Positions 27,473-37,165 of a stretch of DNA of 63,861 bases are shown one piece after another (within the stretch, counting starts at the first letter, position 1; each line of letters begins with the position of its first letter). A program made the position numbers and the translations under genes. Source of the stretch: Legionella sp. (lineage in GTDB: Bacteria; Pseudomonadota; Gammaproteobacteria; Legionellales; Legionellaceae); contig JARLJR010000016.1 of NCBI GenBank assembly GCA_031291095.1, positions 1-63,861 on the forward strand, read 5' to 3'. The notes beneath the pieces are model-generated. The model searched no databases. It was not told the origin of the DNA and saw only the letters and a program-made list of their open reading frames with translations.

Positions 27473-29212
27473 TCATTGATTGGCCACATTCATCGCTTGA
27501 ACCATCAACTGCAAACGCGATCTGCCCTGATAAAAATTAATATCCAGTTTATACGCCATATGAACAAACTTGGCGCGGTGATTTGGCCATGTATTTAAAT
27601 CCACATTAAAAGCAATTGCATCAACTTGTTGTCCGCCTTGATTAGAAACCAAGGTCATTTTTAAATGATTCTTTCCAACAAGACGCTGATCTAAAACCTC
27701 AAAAATATTATCAAAAACAGGCTCAGAAAATTGCTGTCCCCAAGGTCCTGCTTGTTGAATTAATTGTGCTGTTTCTAAATTCATTTCATTCGGCGCTAAT
27801 GGGCCATCAGTGAGTAACTCACCTTCACACTGAGATAGATCAAGATGCTTACCTACTTCAGCAACTAATGCGTCACGAAAAGCGCTCAAGGCCTGCGGGT
27901 GAATACTTAAACCAGCAGCCATTGCGTGGCCACCAAATTTAATGATAACTCCGGGATGGTCACGATCAATGGCTGCTAACACGTCACGAATATTCAAATC
28001 AGGTACTGAACGAGCAGAGCCTTTTAGCTCGCCGTCACTTACTTCCGCAAAAGCAATAACTGGACGGTGATAACGCTCTTTCATTCGTCCAGCCAAAATA
28101 CCAATAACTCCTTGATGCCACGTTTTATCAAAAAGGCATAAAGCAATGGGTAAATGATTGCCTTTATAATCAGTATTCATGGACAGTTTGTCCAATGCCA
28201 ACATGGCTTGTTCTTTCATTTCCGTTTCAATTTGCTTGCGTTCCTGATTTAATTCATCCAACTGCTGACTGTAATTTCTGGCTTGCTGAAAATCGGAAGA
28301 AATCAAACACTCGATTCCTAATGCCATATCATCAAGTCTTCCAGCCGCATTTAATCGAGGTGCAATAGCAAAACCCAAATCAGACTCTCGTAATCGCGAA
28401 CATTCACGTCCAGCGATTTCAATCAAGGCTTTAATTCCATCTCGGCAATTTCCCTGGCGAATACGTGCCATCCCTTGATTCACCATAATTCGGTTGTTTT
28501 GATCCAAACCGACTACGTCAGCAACGGTACCTAAAGCAACCAAGTCGAGAAAACTTGCCATATTGGGCTCGGCAATTTGCATTTCGGCAAACCACCCCAC
28601 ATTCACCAAATGTCGACGTAAAGCGAGCATGACGTAAAAAATCACCCCAACTCCCGCAATCGACTTGCTGGGAAAAGCACAGCCTTTTTGATTGGGATTA
28701 ACAATAGCACAAGCATCAGGGGTCTTATCTGCTGGCAAATGATGATCGGTAACTAGTACATCAATCCCTAATTGATTCGCTTTATCCACCCCTTCAAAAC
28801 TGGCTATCCCATTATCCACCGTAATAATTAAACTTGGACGCCATTTATTCGCAACTTCCACAATTTGTGGTGTTAATCCATAACCAAATTCAAATCGATT
28901 GGGAACTAAATAATCAATGAACTGAGCCCCCATCGCGCGCAATGCTGTAACCGCAACAGCTGTTGATGTAGCCCCATCTGCATCAAAATCACCGATAATC
29001 AAAATGCGCTGTTGTTCGCGCAACGCCTTTTCCAAGCGTAAACAGGCGGCATCAATACCTTTTAATAAATTAAACGGGAGCAAAGTTTGTAATTGCTTAT
29101 CCAACTGAGCGATATCAGTAATCCCTCGTGTTGCATAAATTCTCTTTAGTACTTCAGGTGTATTCGGTAAATTTAAAAGATGCTCAGGTTGAGCACGACG
29201 CTTAATTAGCAT
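27473..29212 (-). CDS. recJ: Single-stranded-DNA-specific exonuclease RecJ
   Basis: 579 residues. A 5'-3' ssDNA exonuclease in recombination and mismatch repair. DHH-family motifs are clear: ILIIGDFDADGATSTAVAV (motif I), ITVDNGIAS, VTDHHLPAD (DHH), LVALGTVADVVGL, APRLNAAGRLDD, and the DHHA1 glycine stretch IKFGGHAMAAGLSI near residue 425. The C-terminal OB domain is present. It overlaps the rpfE-like gene by 11 bases. In Xanthomonas recJ is likewise next to rpfE, which supports both names. Confidence 0.96.
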   Translation of the reverse strand: MLIKRRAQPEHLLNLPNTPEVLKRIYATRGITDIAQLDKQLQTLLPFNLLKGIDAACLRLEKALREQQRILIIGDFDADGATSTAVAVTALRAMGAQFIDYLVPNRFEFGYGLTPQIVEVANKWRPSLIITVDNGIASFEGVDKANQLGIDVLVTDHHLPADKTPDACAIVNPNQKGCAFPSKSIAGVGVIFYVMLALRRHLVNVGWFAEMQIAEPNMASFLDLVALGTVADVVGLDQNNRIMVNQGMARIRQGNCRDGIKALIEIAGRECSRLRESDLGFAIAPRLNAAGRLDDMALGIECLISSDFQQARNYSQQLDELNQERKQIETEMKEQAMLALDKLSMNTDYKGNHLPIALCLFDKTWHQGVIGILAGRMKERYHRPVIAFAEVSDGELKGSARSVPDLNIRDVLAAIDRDHPGVIIKFGGHAMAAGLSIHPQALSAFRDALVAEVGKHLDLSQCEGELLTDGPLAPNEMNLETAQLIQQAGPWGQQFSEPVFDNIFEVLDQRLVGKNHLKMTLVSNQGGQQVDAIAFNVDLNTWPNHRAKFVHMAYKLDINFYQGRSRLQLMVQAMNVANQ

Positions 29213-30011
29213 GAATCAATTTTCTCCATAAGCGAGTAAACCAGTTGTCGCAATGACTGCTGTATGCAGTATTATTCCAATACCATAGAACAGGTCGTTT
29301 TGTTAATTCTTCTTGATGTCGCTGACTGAGCATAGAATATTCACTAACCAATACGATCTCGTGTTCTTTGAGATTTACTTCAGGGCTGTATAAAGTAACG
29401 TTGGTGCTGCATTCTTTTGCGAAAGGCAAAAAAGCAGCATCGGCACAAATTGCACTTGTTTTGGGTTCTGTAAGTTTTGCATTGCCCCAAGGCCATAAGC
29501 CATTAGCAGAAGAGGAATTAGGCTTTGATGCAAAAAGCATTTGCGACTCAGTAACAAAGCGTTGCCAAAATAAGCTTTTGTCCAATTGCGCAAGCTCAGG
29601 CATCAATGATTTATTCACTAATTGATAGACTGGTTTTGCTTTGAGTGCGCGCTGTTTATGGTCTTGGAGAAGCCAAGTTTCCGCATCATGATAATGCAAA
29701 GTCATCCCATCTTCGGCAAAATAGTTGGCAAAGAAATCAAACCAAGGCTTAGTTTCGGACTCTTTTAGATCCAAGTCCTTTCCTACGGCCAAAATCAATG
29801 CATCATTATGGCTGGCCTGCCAATAAACCGGGCTAACAATTAACCAATCCCCATCAAGTTGATGAACTTTTCGTAGCAAATCACCCAAAGGGGGATCGGC
29901 TGGATCATAGCCAAGACAGCATAATAAATTAAGTAAAGCAGTTCCTTCTGAGTTTAAAGGTTTTACTCCTTCAGGAATAGAACTGCACTCAGAATTAATA
30001 ACAAGGTGCAT
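29202..30011 (-). CDS. RpfE-like conserved protein
   Basis: 269 residues. No catalytic motif is evident. N-terminus MHLVINSECSSIPEGVKPLN, a repeated pattern of Trp/acidic residues (DGDWLIVSPVYWQASHNDALI) and WPWGNAKL in the middle. Proteins of this type are encoded next to recJ in Xanthomonas (rpfE, in the pathogenicity-regulator cluster) and other gammaproteobacteria, and are often mis-annotated as cofactor-independent phosphoglycerate mutase because of weak alkaline-phosphatase-fold similarity. The start ATG follows GAGACATTAC. It overlaps recJ, so the two are cotranscribed. Homology to RpfE is inferred from context and pattern; function is unknown. Confidence 0.65.
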   Translation of the reverse strand: MHLVINSECSSIPEGVKPLNSEGTALLNLLCCLGYDPADPPLGDLLRKVHQLDGDWLIVSPVYWQASHNDALILAVGKDLDLKESETKPWFDFFANYFAEDGMTLHYHDAETWLLQDHKQRALKAKPVYQLVNKSLMPELAQLDKSLFWQRFVTESQMLFASKPNSSSANGLWPWGNAKLTEPKTSAICADAAFLPFAKECSTNVTLYSPEVNLKEHEIVLVSEYSMLSQRHQEELTKRPVLWYWNNTAYSSHCDNWFTRLWRKLIHAN

Positions 30012-30032
30012 GTAATGTCTCTTACTAAAACG

Positions 30033-31223
30033 TTAAGCGCTTATTAATCCATCTCGGCGAAACATCGCTTTTAAATTCCGTAAAGCTTGGCGTGTGCGAT
30101 CTTTATTTTCAATCAGTCCGAAACGAACAAAACCATCTCCTTGCTGACCAAAACCAATGCCTGGAGATACAGCTACTTGTGCTTCTTTAAGTAAGTATTT
30201 GCTAAACTCCAATGATCCCATGGATGCATAATGAGCAGGAATCGGCGCCCAGACAAACATCGTCGCTTTGGGTTTAGTGACTTCCCAACCGATTGCATTT
30301 AATCCCTCACACAGCACATCACGACGTTTCTCATAAAGGGATCTAATTTCCTCAACACAATCGTCAGAGCCTTCTAAAGCAGCAATTGCAGCAACTTGGA
30401 TTGGAGTAAACGTACCATAATCTAAATAGGATTTAATGCGCGTTAATGCACCGACCAACTCCGTATTACCACAAGCAAAACCAACGCGCCAACCGGGCAT
30501 ATTGTATGACTTAGACATTGAATAGGTTTCTATAGCAATGTCTGTTGCTCCTGGTACTTGTAATATCGAGGGTGCTTTATATCCATCAAATACGATATCC
30601 GCATAAGCAATATCGTGAATAATCCAAATGCCATGCTTTTTACCTAATTCAATGACTTTCTCAAAAAATGGGTAATCAACACAATGAGTGCTTGGGTTTG
30701 CTGGAAAATTGATTACCAGTGCCTTAGGTTTTGGCCAACTACTATTAATAGTCTCTTCAACTGACTCTAAAAACTGCATTTCATCAATTAATGGAATTTG
30801 TTTTACGTTGGCACCAGCAATGATGAATCCATAGGTATGAATTGGGTAAGCAGGATCGGGAACTAATACGGTATCGCCAGGCCCACTAATCGCTAAGGCT
30901 AAATGTGCCAGGCCTTCTTTAGAACCAATGGTTGCTAAAATTTGAGTTTCACTATCTAAATGAACATCATAATTACGCTGATACCAGGAGGCCATTGCAC
31001 GTCTTAATCGCGGTATTCCTTTAGACATAGAATAACGATGCGTATCTGGTCTTTGCACCACTTCAATCAGTTTGTTCACGATATGGGGTGGTGTGGGTTG
31101 ATCTGGATTTCCCATGCCAAAATCAATAATATCTTCTCCGCGCACTCGTGCTTCCATTTTTAATTGGGTCATCGTATTAAAAACATAAGGTGGCAACCGT
31201 TTAATGCGGGGAAATTGACTCAT
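30033..31223 (-). CDS. alaC: AlaC-type PLP aminotransferase
   Basis: About 396 residues from ATG 31223, which has AGAGG ten bases upstream; the longer frame to 31283 lacks a ribosome site. Class I aminotransferase: [16 protein letters not shown] at the N-terminus, [21 protein letters not shown], and the PLP-Lys in [19 protein letters not shown]. The pattern fits AlaC/YfdZ (glutamate-pyruvate transaminase making alanine) rather than AspC; the exact substrate is inferred. It diverges from the Mth938-like gene with a short shared promoter interval. Confidence 0.85.
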   Translation of the reverse strand: MSQFPRIKRLPPYVFNTMTQLKMEARVRGEDIIDFGMGNPDQPTPPHIVNKLIEVVQRPDTHRYSMSKGIPRLRRAMASWYQRNYDVHLDSETQILATIGSKEGLAHLALAISGPGDTVLVPDPAYPIHTYGFIIAGANVKQIPLIDEMQFLESVEETINSSWPKPKALVINFPANPSTHCVDYPFFEKVIELGKKHGIWIIHDIAYADIVFDGYKAPSILQVPGATDIAIETYSMSKSYNMPGWRVGFACGNTELVGALTRIKSYLDYGTFTPIQVAAIAALEGSDDCVEEIRSLYEKRRDVLCEGLNAIGWEVTKPKATMFVWAPIPAHYASMGSLEFSKYLLKEAQVAVSPGIGFGQQGDGFVRFGLIENKDRTRQALRNLKAMFRRDGLISA

Positions 31224-31281
31224 AATATCGACCTCTGTAGTATACTCGTAGCCACTATAACTCAATGAATCATTGAAAACC

Positions 31282-31653
31282 ATGAATATTAATTTAGAAG
31301 CAGCAGAAAAAAATGCGGTGCAAGCTTACAGTGAAAATCAAGTTCAAATTAATTCGATTGTTTATGCGCGAAGTCTAATTGTTTCTAGAGAAGAAGTCAT
31401 CTCTGATCTGGTAATCCATGATATTCAAGCGATTGATGATCAGTATTTACAACAGTTACTTCAATTTAAGCCCGAAGTCGTTATTATCGGCCATGAACAA
31501 ACCGGAAAATTCCCACCGATGTCCATTATCAGCACCCTATCGCAGCATCGAGTTGGTATTGAATGCATGTCAATTGGTGCCGCATCCAGAACATACAATG
31601 TCTTATTAAGCGAACAAAGAGCCGTTGTTGCAGGTTTTATTTTTTCTAATTAG
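31282..31653 (+). CDS. Mth938/NDUFAF3-like domain protein
   Basis: About 123 residues from the ATG at 31282 ([11 protein letters not shown]); an ATG-like start three codons earlier also fits. It is the small Mth938-like domain (DUF498): [67 protein letters not shown]. In mitochondria the homologue NDUFAF3 assists complex I assembly; the bacterial role is not established. Divergent from alaC. The perfect hairpin at 31671-31690 follows its stop. Confidence 0.82.
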   Translation: MNINLEAAEKNAVQAYSENQVQINSIVYARSLIVSREEVISDLVIHDIQAIDDQYLQQLLQFKPEVVIIGHEQTGKFPPMSIISTLSQHRVGIECMSIGAASRTYNVLLSEQRAVVAGFIFSN

Positions 31654-31666
31654 TATGAAGTAAAAC

Positions 31667-31690
31667 GTAGGCTGGGCTGTGAAGCCCAGC
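31667..31690. terminator. Hairpin GCTGGGCT/AGCCCAGC
   Basis: GCTGGGCT (31671-31678) and AGCCCAGC (31683-31690) pair perfectly around GTGA. It lies between the convergent Mth938-like and relA genes. No T tract. A related palindrome, GTAGGCCGGACTG...AGCCCAGCCTAC, occurs at 35794-35821, so this is also a repeat family. Confidence 0.55.
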
Positions 31691-31733
31691 AAATCCAGCT
31701 ACTCTCCCGATGCCGGGCTTGGCCGAGGGTGGA

Positions 31734-33938
31734 CTACACCTGTCTTCTCGCTTCCAAAACATTAGGAATCTGCATTAACTTCGCCAAAAGCCGCGACAAA
31801 CTACTTAAACCATCAATATCTACAGTCAAGGTAATAAACGTCATGTTTTCATGCTTATTACTGTGTGTTTGCAAGGCATAAACATGCGCTTTCTCATTCG
31901 CAAGTAATGAGGTCACATCTTTCAATAACTCGGAACGATTAAAGGCTTTAATCAAAATGTCCACGACATAATTTTCACGAGTAGCACTTCCCCAGGTTAC
32001 CTGTAAAAAGCGTTGTTTTTGTCGTTCATTCGCATGAATAATGTTAGGACAATCCTGACGGTGCACGGAAACCCCTCGTCCAATAGTGATGTAACCAATC
32101 ACAATGTCTCCAGGAACAGGCTGACAGCAACGTGCCATAAAGGTAAGTAAATTTCCTACGCCTTCAATACGTAGATCGCTTCCAGTTACCTCTGGCTTTC
32201 CTTGGGTTCTGACAAATTTATCAAGGTTAACTTCAGACGTTTGCGGAGGGGCAAGTTTATTAATAATCTGCCCAACTTTTATATCCCCACGCCCTAAATT
32301 AGCATAAAGATCATCAAGCTTTTTGAAATGCAGGGCATTAACTACCTCATTGAGCTTATCTGATTTAATCCCTAAGGATTTCAATTCTTTATCTAATAAC
32401 TCTCGACCCTCTTGAAGATTGCGCTCATAATCTTGCATCTTAAACCAATGCAATACTTTGGCCTTTGCTCGAGAAGTTTTTAAATAATTTAAATGAGGGT
32501 TAATCCAATCGCGTGAAGGCTTAATTTGCTTACCGGTTAAAACCTCAACCTTATCCCCTGTTTTTAATTGATAAGTAAGCGGTACAATATGTCCATTAAT
32601 ACGCGCTCCTCGGCAACGGTGCCCTAAATCACTGTGCACATGATAAGCAAAATCAAGAGGAGTAACACCTTGTGGCAAATCTAAAACATCGCCATCTGGT
32701 GTAAATACATAAACACGGTCTTCCAAAAATTCGGTAGTCGTACTTTCAGGAACCCCTTTATTACTGGCCATCTCCTTATGCCATGCTAATACATCGCGCA
32801 GCCATTCTATCTTGCGCTCATGGCTCTCTTTATGAGTTACACCGCCTTCTTTGTATTTCCAATGCGCGGCCACACCCATTTCGGCCAAATCATGCATATG
32901 GAAGGTTCGAATTTGTACTTCAAAAACCCGCCCTTCCGGTCCTTCTACCGCTGTGTGTAATGACTGATATCCATTCTCCTTAGGATTAATAATATAATCA
33001 TCAAACTCAGCTGGAATCTGCTTCCATAAGGTATGTACCATCCCCAATACTTCGTAGCATTGATGATCTGTTTCCATCAGAACGCGCACCGCGGTAGCAT
33101 CGTATATTTCATCCAATGCTACATTCTTACGCGTCATCTTTTTATATATGCTATGAATATGCTTGGAACGGCCATACACTGCAAAATGTTCAACACCGCT
33201 GCTTTTGATCTGTTCATTTAATTGCGCAACGATGTCATTAACAAAACTATCGCGTTCCAGACGCTTCGCTTTTAATCCTTTGGCAATAGCCTTGTAATCA
33301 TCAGGATGCAAATGACGAAATGCCAAATCTTCCATTTCCCATTTTATGGCCCCTATTCCCAAACGGTTTGCTAAGGGGGCATAAATTTCCATCGCTTCAG
33401 TAGCCAATTGGATGCATAACGCTTCGGGTAAATGAGTTGTTGCTCTAAGAATACATAAACGTTCAGCCAACTTAATCAAAACGACGCGTACATCATCGAC
33501 CATTGCCAATAACATTTTACGAATGTTATCAATCTGATGCTTATTTTGCGGGTATTTATTCAAAGCTTGAAAACTATGCATCGCGCTCATGCGCTCAATA
33601 CCTTTCACAAGCTTGGCAATATTGGGACCTAACTGCTCTTCTACATCATCAAGGGACAAATCCGAATAATGAACATTTTCGAAAATAATTGCCGCAGCCA
33701 ATGTTTCTGGATCAACTTCAAGATCCGCAAGCAAATCGGCCATTTCCAATCCTTGTTGCAAGCAGGAATGCCCCGTTTCTGTAGCATGGTCCTGTCCTGA
33801 CAATTGACTTAAAGCACAAGCACTACGGATGAGTTCAATACTGTCCAAATAACCTTTTGCACCAAGTTGATGTAACCATAAATTGACATCAATGCTGCCA
33901 TCCGCAGCCAGGGGAACAGTATCTTTGACTCTAACCAT
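31734..33938 (-). CDS. relA: (p)ppGpp synthetase RelA
   Basis: 734 residues. It makes (p)ppGpp on stalled ribosomes. The N-terminal hydrolase domain is degenerate: where bifunctional SpoT/Rel has HDxxED, this reads FENVHYSD, so hydrolase activity should be lost. The synthetase domain has EIYDATAVRVLMETDHQCYEVLG and the RelA-type acidic motif EFDD in IPAEFDDYI, then NPKENGYQSLHT. Downstream are TGS (YVFTPDGDVLDLPQGVTPLDFAY), helical, zinc-finger (ARCCQPVPGD) and ACT domains. AAGGA precedes ATG 33938. It lies five bases after rlmD, the relA-rlmD order known from E. coli. Confidence 0.96.
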   Translation of the reverse strand: MVRVKDTVPLAADGSIDVNLWLHQLGAKGYLDSIELIRSACALSQLSGQDHATETGHSCLQQGLEMADLLADLEVDPETLAAAIIFENVHYSDLSLDDVEEQLGPNIAKLVKGIERMSAMHSFQALNKYPQNKHQIDNIRKMLLAMVDDVRVVLIKLAERLCILRATTHLPEALCIQLATEAMEIYAPLANRLGIGAIKWEMEDLAFRHLHPDDYKAIAKGLKAKRLERDSFVNDIVAQLNEQIKSSGVEHFAVYGRSKHIHSIYKKMTRKNVALDEIYDATAVRVLMETDHQCYEVLGMVHTLWKQIPAEFDDYIINPKENGYQSLHTAVEGPEGRVFEVQIRTFHMHDLAEMGVAAHWKYKEGGVTHKESHERKIEWLRDVLAWHKEMASNKGVPESTTTEFLEDRVYVFTPDGDVLDLPQGVTPLDFAYHVHSDLGHRCRGARINGHIVPLTYQLKTGDKVEVLTGKQIKPSRDWINPHLNYLKTSRAKAKVLHWFKMQDYERNLQEGRELLDKELKSLGIKSDKLNEVVNALHFKKLDDLYANLGRGDIKVGQIINKLAPPQTSEVNLDKFVRTQGKPEVTGSDLRIEGVGNLLTFMARCCQPVPGDIVIGYITIGRGVSVHRQDCPNIIHANERQKQRFLQVTWGSATRENYVVDILIKAFNRSELLKDVTSLLANEKAHVYALQTHSNKHENMTFITLTVDIDGLSSLSRLLAKLMQIPNVLEARRQV

Positions 33939-33943
33939 GAGTA

Positions 33944-35278
33944 TTATCCTTTTTCAAACAACGCAATTGACTCAACATGAGCAGTATGAGGAAACATATC
34001 CATCACACCTGCTTTAATCAAGACATAACCTTTTTGATTTACTAAAATATCAGTATCTCTTGCCAATGTTACGGGATTACACGATACATAGACAATACGT
34101 TCGGGATTTAAGGCATCAATTTGCTTTACAATTTCCAATGCCCCAGAGCGCGGGGGATCAATTAAAATCTTATTGCATGTTTGTTGCACTAATTTTTGCA
34201 CCTCAAGAACATCATCTAAATTAGCGGCATAAAAGTCTACATTGCTCAGCTGATTTAATTTGGCATTCATATAGGCTCGTTCAACCATTGCTTCACTGCC
34301 TTCAACGCCCAATACCTTGGCACAAGATTTAGCCATAGGCAGCGAAAAATTACCTAGTCCACAAAATAAGTCTAGCACGACATCTGTACTTTTTAAGTCC
34401 ATTAGTTGCAGTGCAAGCGCAACCATTGAGCGATTTAACTCTGAGTTCACTTGAGTAAAGTCAGTAGGATGAAATGAATAAGTTATTTGATAATCAGGTA
34501 AACTATAGGTTAAATAATCACTTGAGTTAGGTGGATAAAAACAATAAACGCTATCAGGGCCTGCTGGCTGTAAAAAAATCTTATAGTGATACTCTTCTGC
34601 AAATTGCTGAATCCGTAATTCATCAGCTGCAGTTAATGCCGATAAATTACGAAAGATAAGGCCAATCTCATTATCACCCGCTGCTACTTCAATCTGAGCA
34701 ATGCAATATCTATCTTCCATAGAATTAATTAAATTTCTTAGGGGGATAATGTCTTGATCCAATCGTGCATTTAAAACAGGGCACTGGGTAATTTCAGCAA
34801 TATAACGTGGGTTATTTCGTTCTCTAAACCCAACCATTGACGATTGCTTCTTATCAACATAACGCACGCTTAAACGCGCCTTATTTCGATAATTCCAATG
34901 ATTAGCAACTAAGGGCGGCAATACGGTTTGGGGTTGGGTATGGCCATAACGCGCCAATAAATCAATTAATTGCTCTTGCTTAAAATGAATCTGCTCTTTT
35001 TCGCTTAAATGCTGCAATGAACAACCACCACACATCACATAATGTGGGCATTTAGGTTCTACACGCAAAGCAGAAGGTTCAATCACTGATAATAATTGCC
35101 CCTCATCAAAATCTTTTTTTACACGGGTATATTGAAATTCTACTGTTTCACCAGGCAATGCACCTTGAATAAATGTAGCTTTCCCATTAATACGAGCCAC
35201 GCCTTTTCCATCATGACTTAAATTAACAATTTGAGTGGTTTGCGGTGTGCGATTGGGTTTAGAACGAGTTCTTCTCAT
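33944..35278 (-). CDS. rlmD: 23S rRNA (uracil-1939-C5) methyltransferase RlmD
   Basis: 444 residues, typical of RlmD (RumA). An N-terminal TRAM domain ([32 protein letters not shown]) precedes the iron-sulfur ligands in [15 protein letters not shown]. The SAM site is [16 protein letters not shown]; the catalytic Cys is in [20 protein letters not shown] is the conserved DPPR block. It is followed directly by relA. The start ATG 35278 has AGAAG upstream. Confidence 0.95.
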   Translation of the reverse strand: MRRTRSKPNRTPQTTQIVNLSHDGKGVARINGKATFIQGALPGETVEFQYTRVKKDFDEGQLLSVIEPSALRVEPKCPHYVMCGGCSLQHLSEKEQIHFKQEQLIDLLARYGHTQPQTVLPPLVANHWNYRNKARLSVRYVDKKQSSMVGFRERNNPRYIAEITQCPVLNARLDQDIIPLRNLINSMEDRYCIAQIEVAAGDNEIGLIFRNLSALTAADELRIQQFAEEYHYKIFLQPAGPDSVYCFYPPNSSDYLTYSLPDYQITYSFHPTDFTQVNSELNRSMVALALQLMDLKSTDVVLDLFCGLGNFSLPMAKSCAKVLGVEGSEAMVERAYMNAKLNQLSNVDFYAANLDDVLEVQKLVQQTCNKILIDPPRSGALEIVKQIDALNPERIVYVSCNPVTLARDTDILVNQKGYVLIKAGVMDMFPHTAHVESIALFEKG

Positions 35279-35874
35279 GAATTTCTTCTCAACAAATGTG
35301 TTTTTTAATCAAGGAAATACAAGTTGCAAGGGTATCATATCCCCTTCCTATTTGTCATGATAATTTGGCGCTCACTAATTCATAGTGAATAATTAAATAT
35401 CATTTATTTCATCCTGTTCTCTTAAAAGCAGGAATGTTAAATTTTGACACAAGCCAAAAACAGACTGATTAATCAAGTAATTCACAACACTATGCACAAG
35501 GTTATCCACAGATTTTGTGGATAAAACATAAATGCCTTAATCATAGGATAGAAGATAAAACCCGCATTACTAAAGGGTTCAAGCAAGAAATCGAATTCGA
35601 TAATTCAGAAAAGACACGAAGAGAGCAGAAAAAGTTATCCACAGATTGTGGGTAGGAATGATCAGATTGCAGGTCGGACATGATAACAAAGAAAAAAATA
35701 AAAAACAGTCTTGACTTAGTATTTATAGTTAATTTTTTATTTAATGGGCTGCAAATTTCTATCAATTGCGATACTTGTTCGAATTCTTAAAACGTAGGCC
35801 GGACTGTCAAGCCCAGCCTACAAACGTTGCAGCGAAATCAGGGACCATGATTTTTGTTTTACAGGGAGACTTTC
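35279..35874. other. Long intergenic region with DnaA-box element A
   Basis: 596 bases between rlmD and the hypothetical gene ending at 35875. It holds DnaA-box element A (35444-35715), a GTAGGC...GCCTAC palindrome (35794-35821), and an AT-rich stretch. I see no coding sequence: the ORFs here are short, in repetitive sequence, and not shared with the matching region at 36652-37130, which argues against coding. Confidence 0.6.
35444..35715. repeat. DnaA-box element A (272 bp)
   Basis: Ordered blocks: TTGACACA (35444), TATGCACAAGG, then DnaA consensus box TTATCCACA (35502-35510) with an inverted TGTGGATAA (35516-35524) five bases on, TAAAGGG (35571), AAAAAGTTATCCACA (third box 35635-35643), ATGATAACAAAGAAA (35680) and CAGTCTTGAC (35706-35715). 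Element B at 36765-37036 has the same blocks in the same order and is also 272 bp; the boxes lie exactly 1320 bp apart. Spacer sequence differs, so the boxes and spacing are conserved, not the whole sequence. Confidence 0.85.
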
Positions 35875-36651
35875 TCAACTTGGGGTAAATGAACTATTTA
35901 ATTGCTCGGTCCCTTCCGCATATTTATTAGCAACTTTAAAGATCCCTCCCAGAGCCACAGAAACAACTTGCCCTTTTTTATCTAAAGCATTCTGCTTCTT
36001 AAACTCATCCATACTTAATCCAGTTTCTTTTTTAAAGTCTTCCGCAAAACTCGCTTTAACCATCCGTTGGTTTGAAATTTCAGTGATATAAGAAATATGC
36101 AGCTCCATTTGCGAATGAATCGCTTCAGGACACTCTTTTTTTATCTCCAAAGAAACAACCTTACCCGCTGTATCAACAAGCGCCATATCGTTAAAAGGTA
36201 CTAGCTTCGCCAAATTAGGATAACGAGTCTCGAATTCGCTTCCATACAGCTCAATCATATATTGGGATTTAATCTTACGACTTATTTCGCCCAAACGTTC
36301 TAAATAATCAATATTATTTTTAGAAAAAACAAGACAGTCATTTTTAAAGCATTCATAGTGTGGAGCAATAAGTTCTGGCGACTTTTGCAAGGCTGCAGCT
36401 AATGTTGGCAAGATACATGCTAAGGATTTTTCATAAGAATAAATAATTCGTTCTTTCATACTCAATGGAGAATTCGCTTTTGCTAATTCTTCATGGCATT
36501 TAAACGCAACATCAATAACTTCTGTAATTACTGACCCTAATAATGCTTCATCGATTTGCTCACGGGTGCAATCTAATCCCGGGATAGTTAGCAAGGAAGT
36601 TACGAACTGAATACGAAACTTTTCCCACATACCGTAAGTCGATACCTTCAT
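35875..36651 (-). CDS. Hypothetical protein framed by DnaA-box elements
   Basis: 258 residues, no recognised family. Largely helical (YSYEKSLACILPTLAAALQKSPELI, FKNDCLVFSKNNIDYLERLGEISRKIK) with no membrane segment, signal peptide or clear catalytic site. It ends GIFKVANKYAEGTEQLNSSFTPS. ATG at 36651 is preceded by AAGGAG, so translation is credible. The gene is bounded by element A downstream and element B upstream, so the three may move or function together. A cytoplasmic orphan; an effector role is possible but not shown. Confidence 0.65.
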   Translation of the reverse strand: MKVSTYGMWEKFRIQFVTSLLTIPGLDCTREQIDEALLGSVITEVIDVAFKCHEELAKANSPLSMKERIIYSYEKSLACILPTLAAALQKSPELIAPHYECFKNDCLVFSKNNIDYLERLGEISRKIKSQYMIELYGSEFETRYPNLAKLVPFNDMALVDTAGKVVSLEIKKECPEAIHSQMELHISYITEISNQRMVKASFAEDFKKETGLSMDEFKKQNALDKKGQVVSVALGGIFKVANKYAEGTEQLNSSFTPS

Positions 36652-37130
36652 GTATAAATCTCCTTATAAAAAAAATGGCATCATCCTAAATTAGGATCGA
36701 GTCTATTCTACTTCTAGGTATAGATTTATCAATAATTAAAGCTGTCTCTTAATGGTGGTTAAAATTGACACACCCCTAAAAATGATTGGTTTTCATATAA
36801 CTCACAGATCTATACACAAGGTTATCCACAGATTTTGTGGATAACCACTTTGCCAAGAAAAGCATAGAAACATAGCGTACGCCTAGGTCTTAAAGGGATT
36901 TCTCTTGATAAGATATAGAATATGCTTGGGTGAATTAAGGGTTTACTAAAAAAGTTATCCACAAGAGGATGAGAGAACAGACAGTTTGTCTGGGTCGAGT
37001 ATGATAACAAAGAAATAATGAAAAAACAGTCTTGACAGGCTACTTTTTTCTAATTTTTTTGCTTTTTAAATCACGCACGTCATCCTGAGGAGTTTGCGAC
37101 GAGGGATCTCCTGAATGAAGCACCAATGCT
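36652..37130. other. Intergenic region with DnaA-box element B
   Basis: 479 bases between the hypothetical gene (starts 36651) and rimI (ends 37131). It contains element B (36765-37036) and the left part of the palindromic repeat at 37077. The short minus-strand ORF here is not similar in sequence to the one over element A, so I do not call it. Confidence 0.6.
36765..37036. repeat. DnaA-box element B (272 bp)
   Basis: TTGACACA (36765), TATACACAAGG, DnaA box TTATCCACA (36822-36830) with inverted TGTGGATAA (36836-36844), TAAAGGG (36891), AAAAAAGTTATCCACA (third box 36955-36963), ATGATAACAAAGAAA (37001) and CAGTCTTGAC (37027-37036). The first and third boxes are 133 bases apart in both elements and the last two blocks 26 bases apart in both. 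Three DnaA boxes in fixed geometry recall DARS- or origin-type sites. Confidence 0.85.
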
Positions 37131-37165
37131 TCATTCAGGAGATCCCTCACTGTGTTCGGGAGCCA
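37077..37165. repeat. GTCATCC palindromic repeat capturing the rimI 3' end
   Basis: Begins CGTCATCCTGAGGAGTTTGC, has an inner palindrome GATCTCCTGAATGAAGC / GCTTCATTCAGGAGATC, and ends CCCTCACTGTGTTCGGGA. The rimI stop codon and final codons (EHSEGSPE) lie inside the right half. Confidence 0.8.

Noticed and set aside
35541-35765. Minus-strand 74-residue ORF over DnaA-box element A
   Set aside because: The matching ORF over element B (36822-37010) encodes unrelated sequence, so the DNA, not protein, is conserved.
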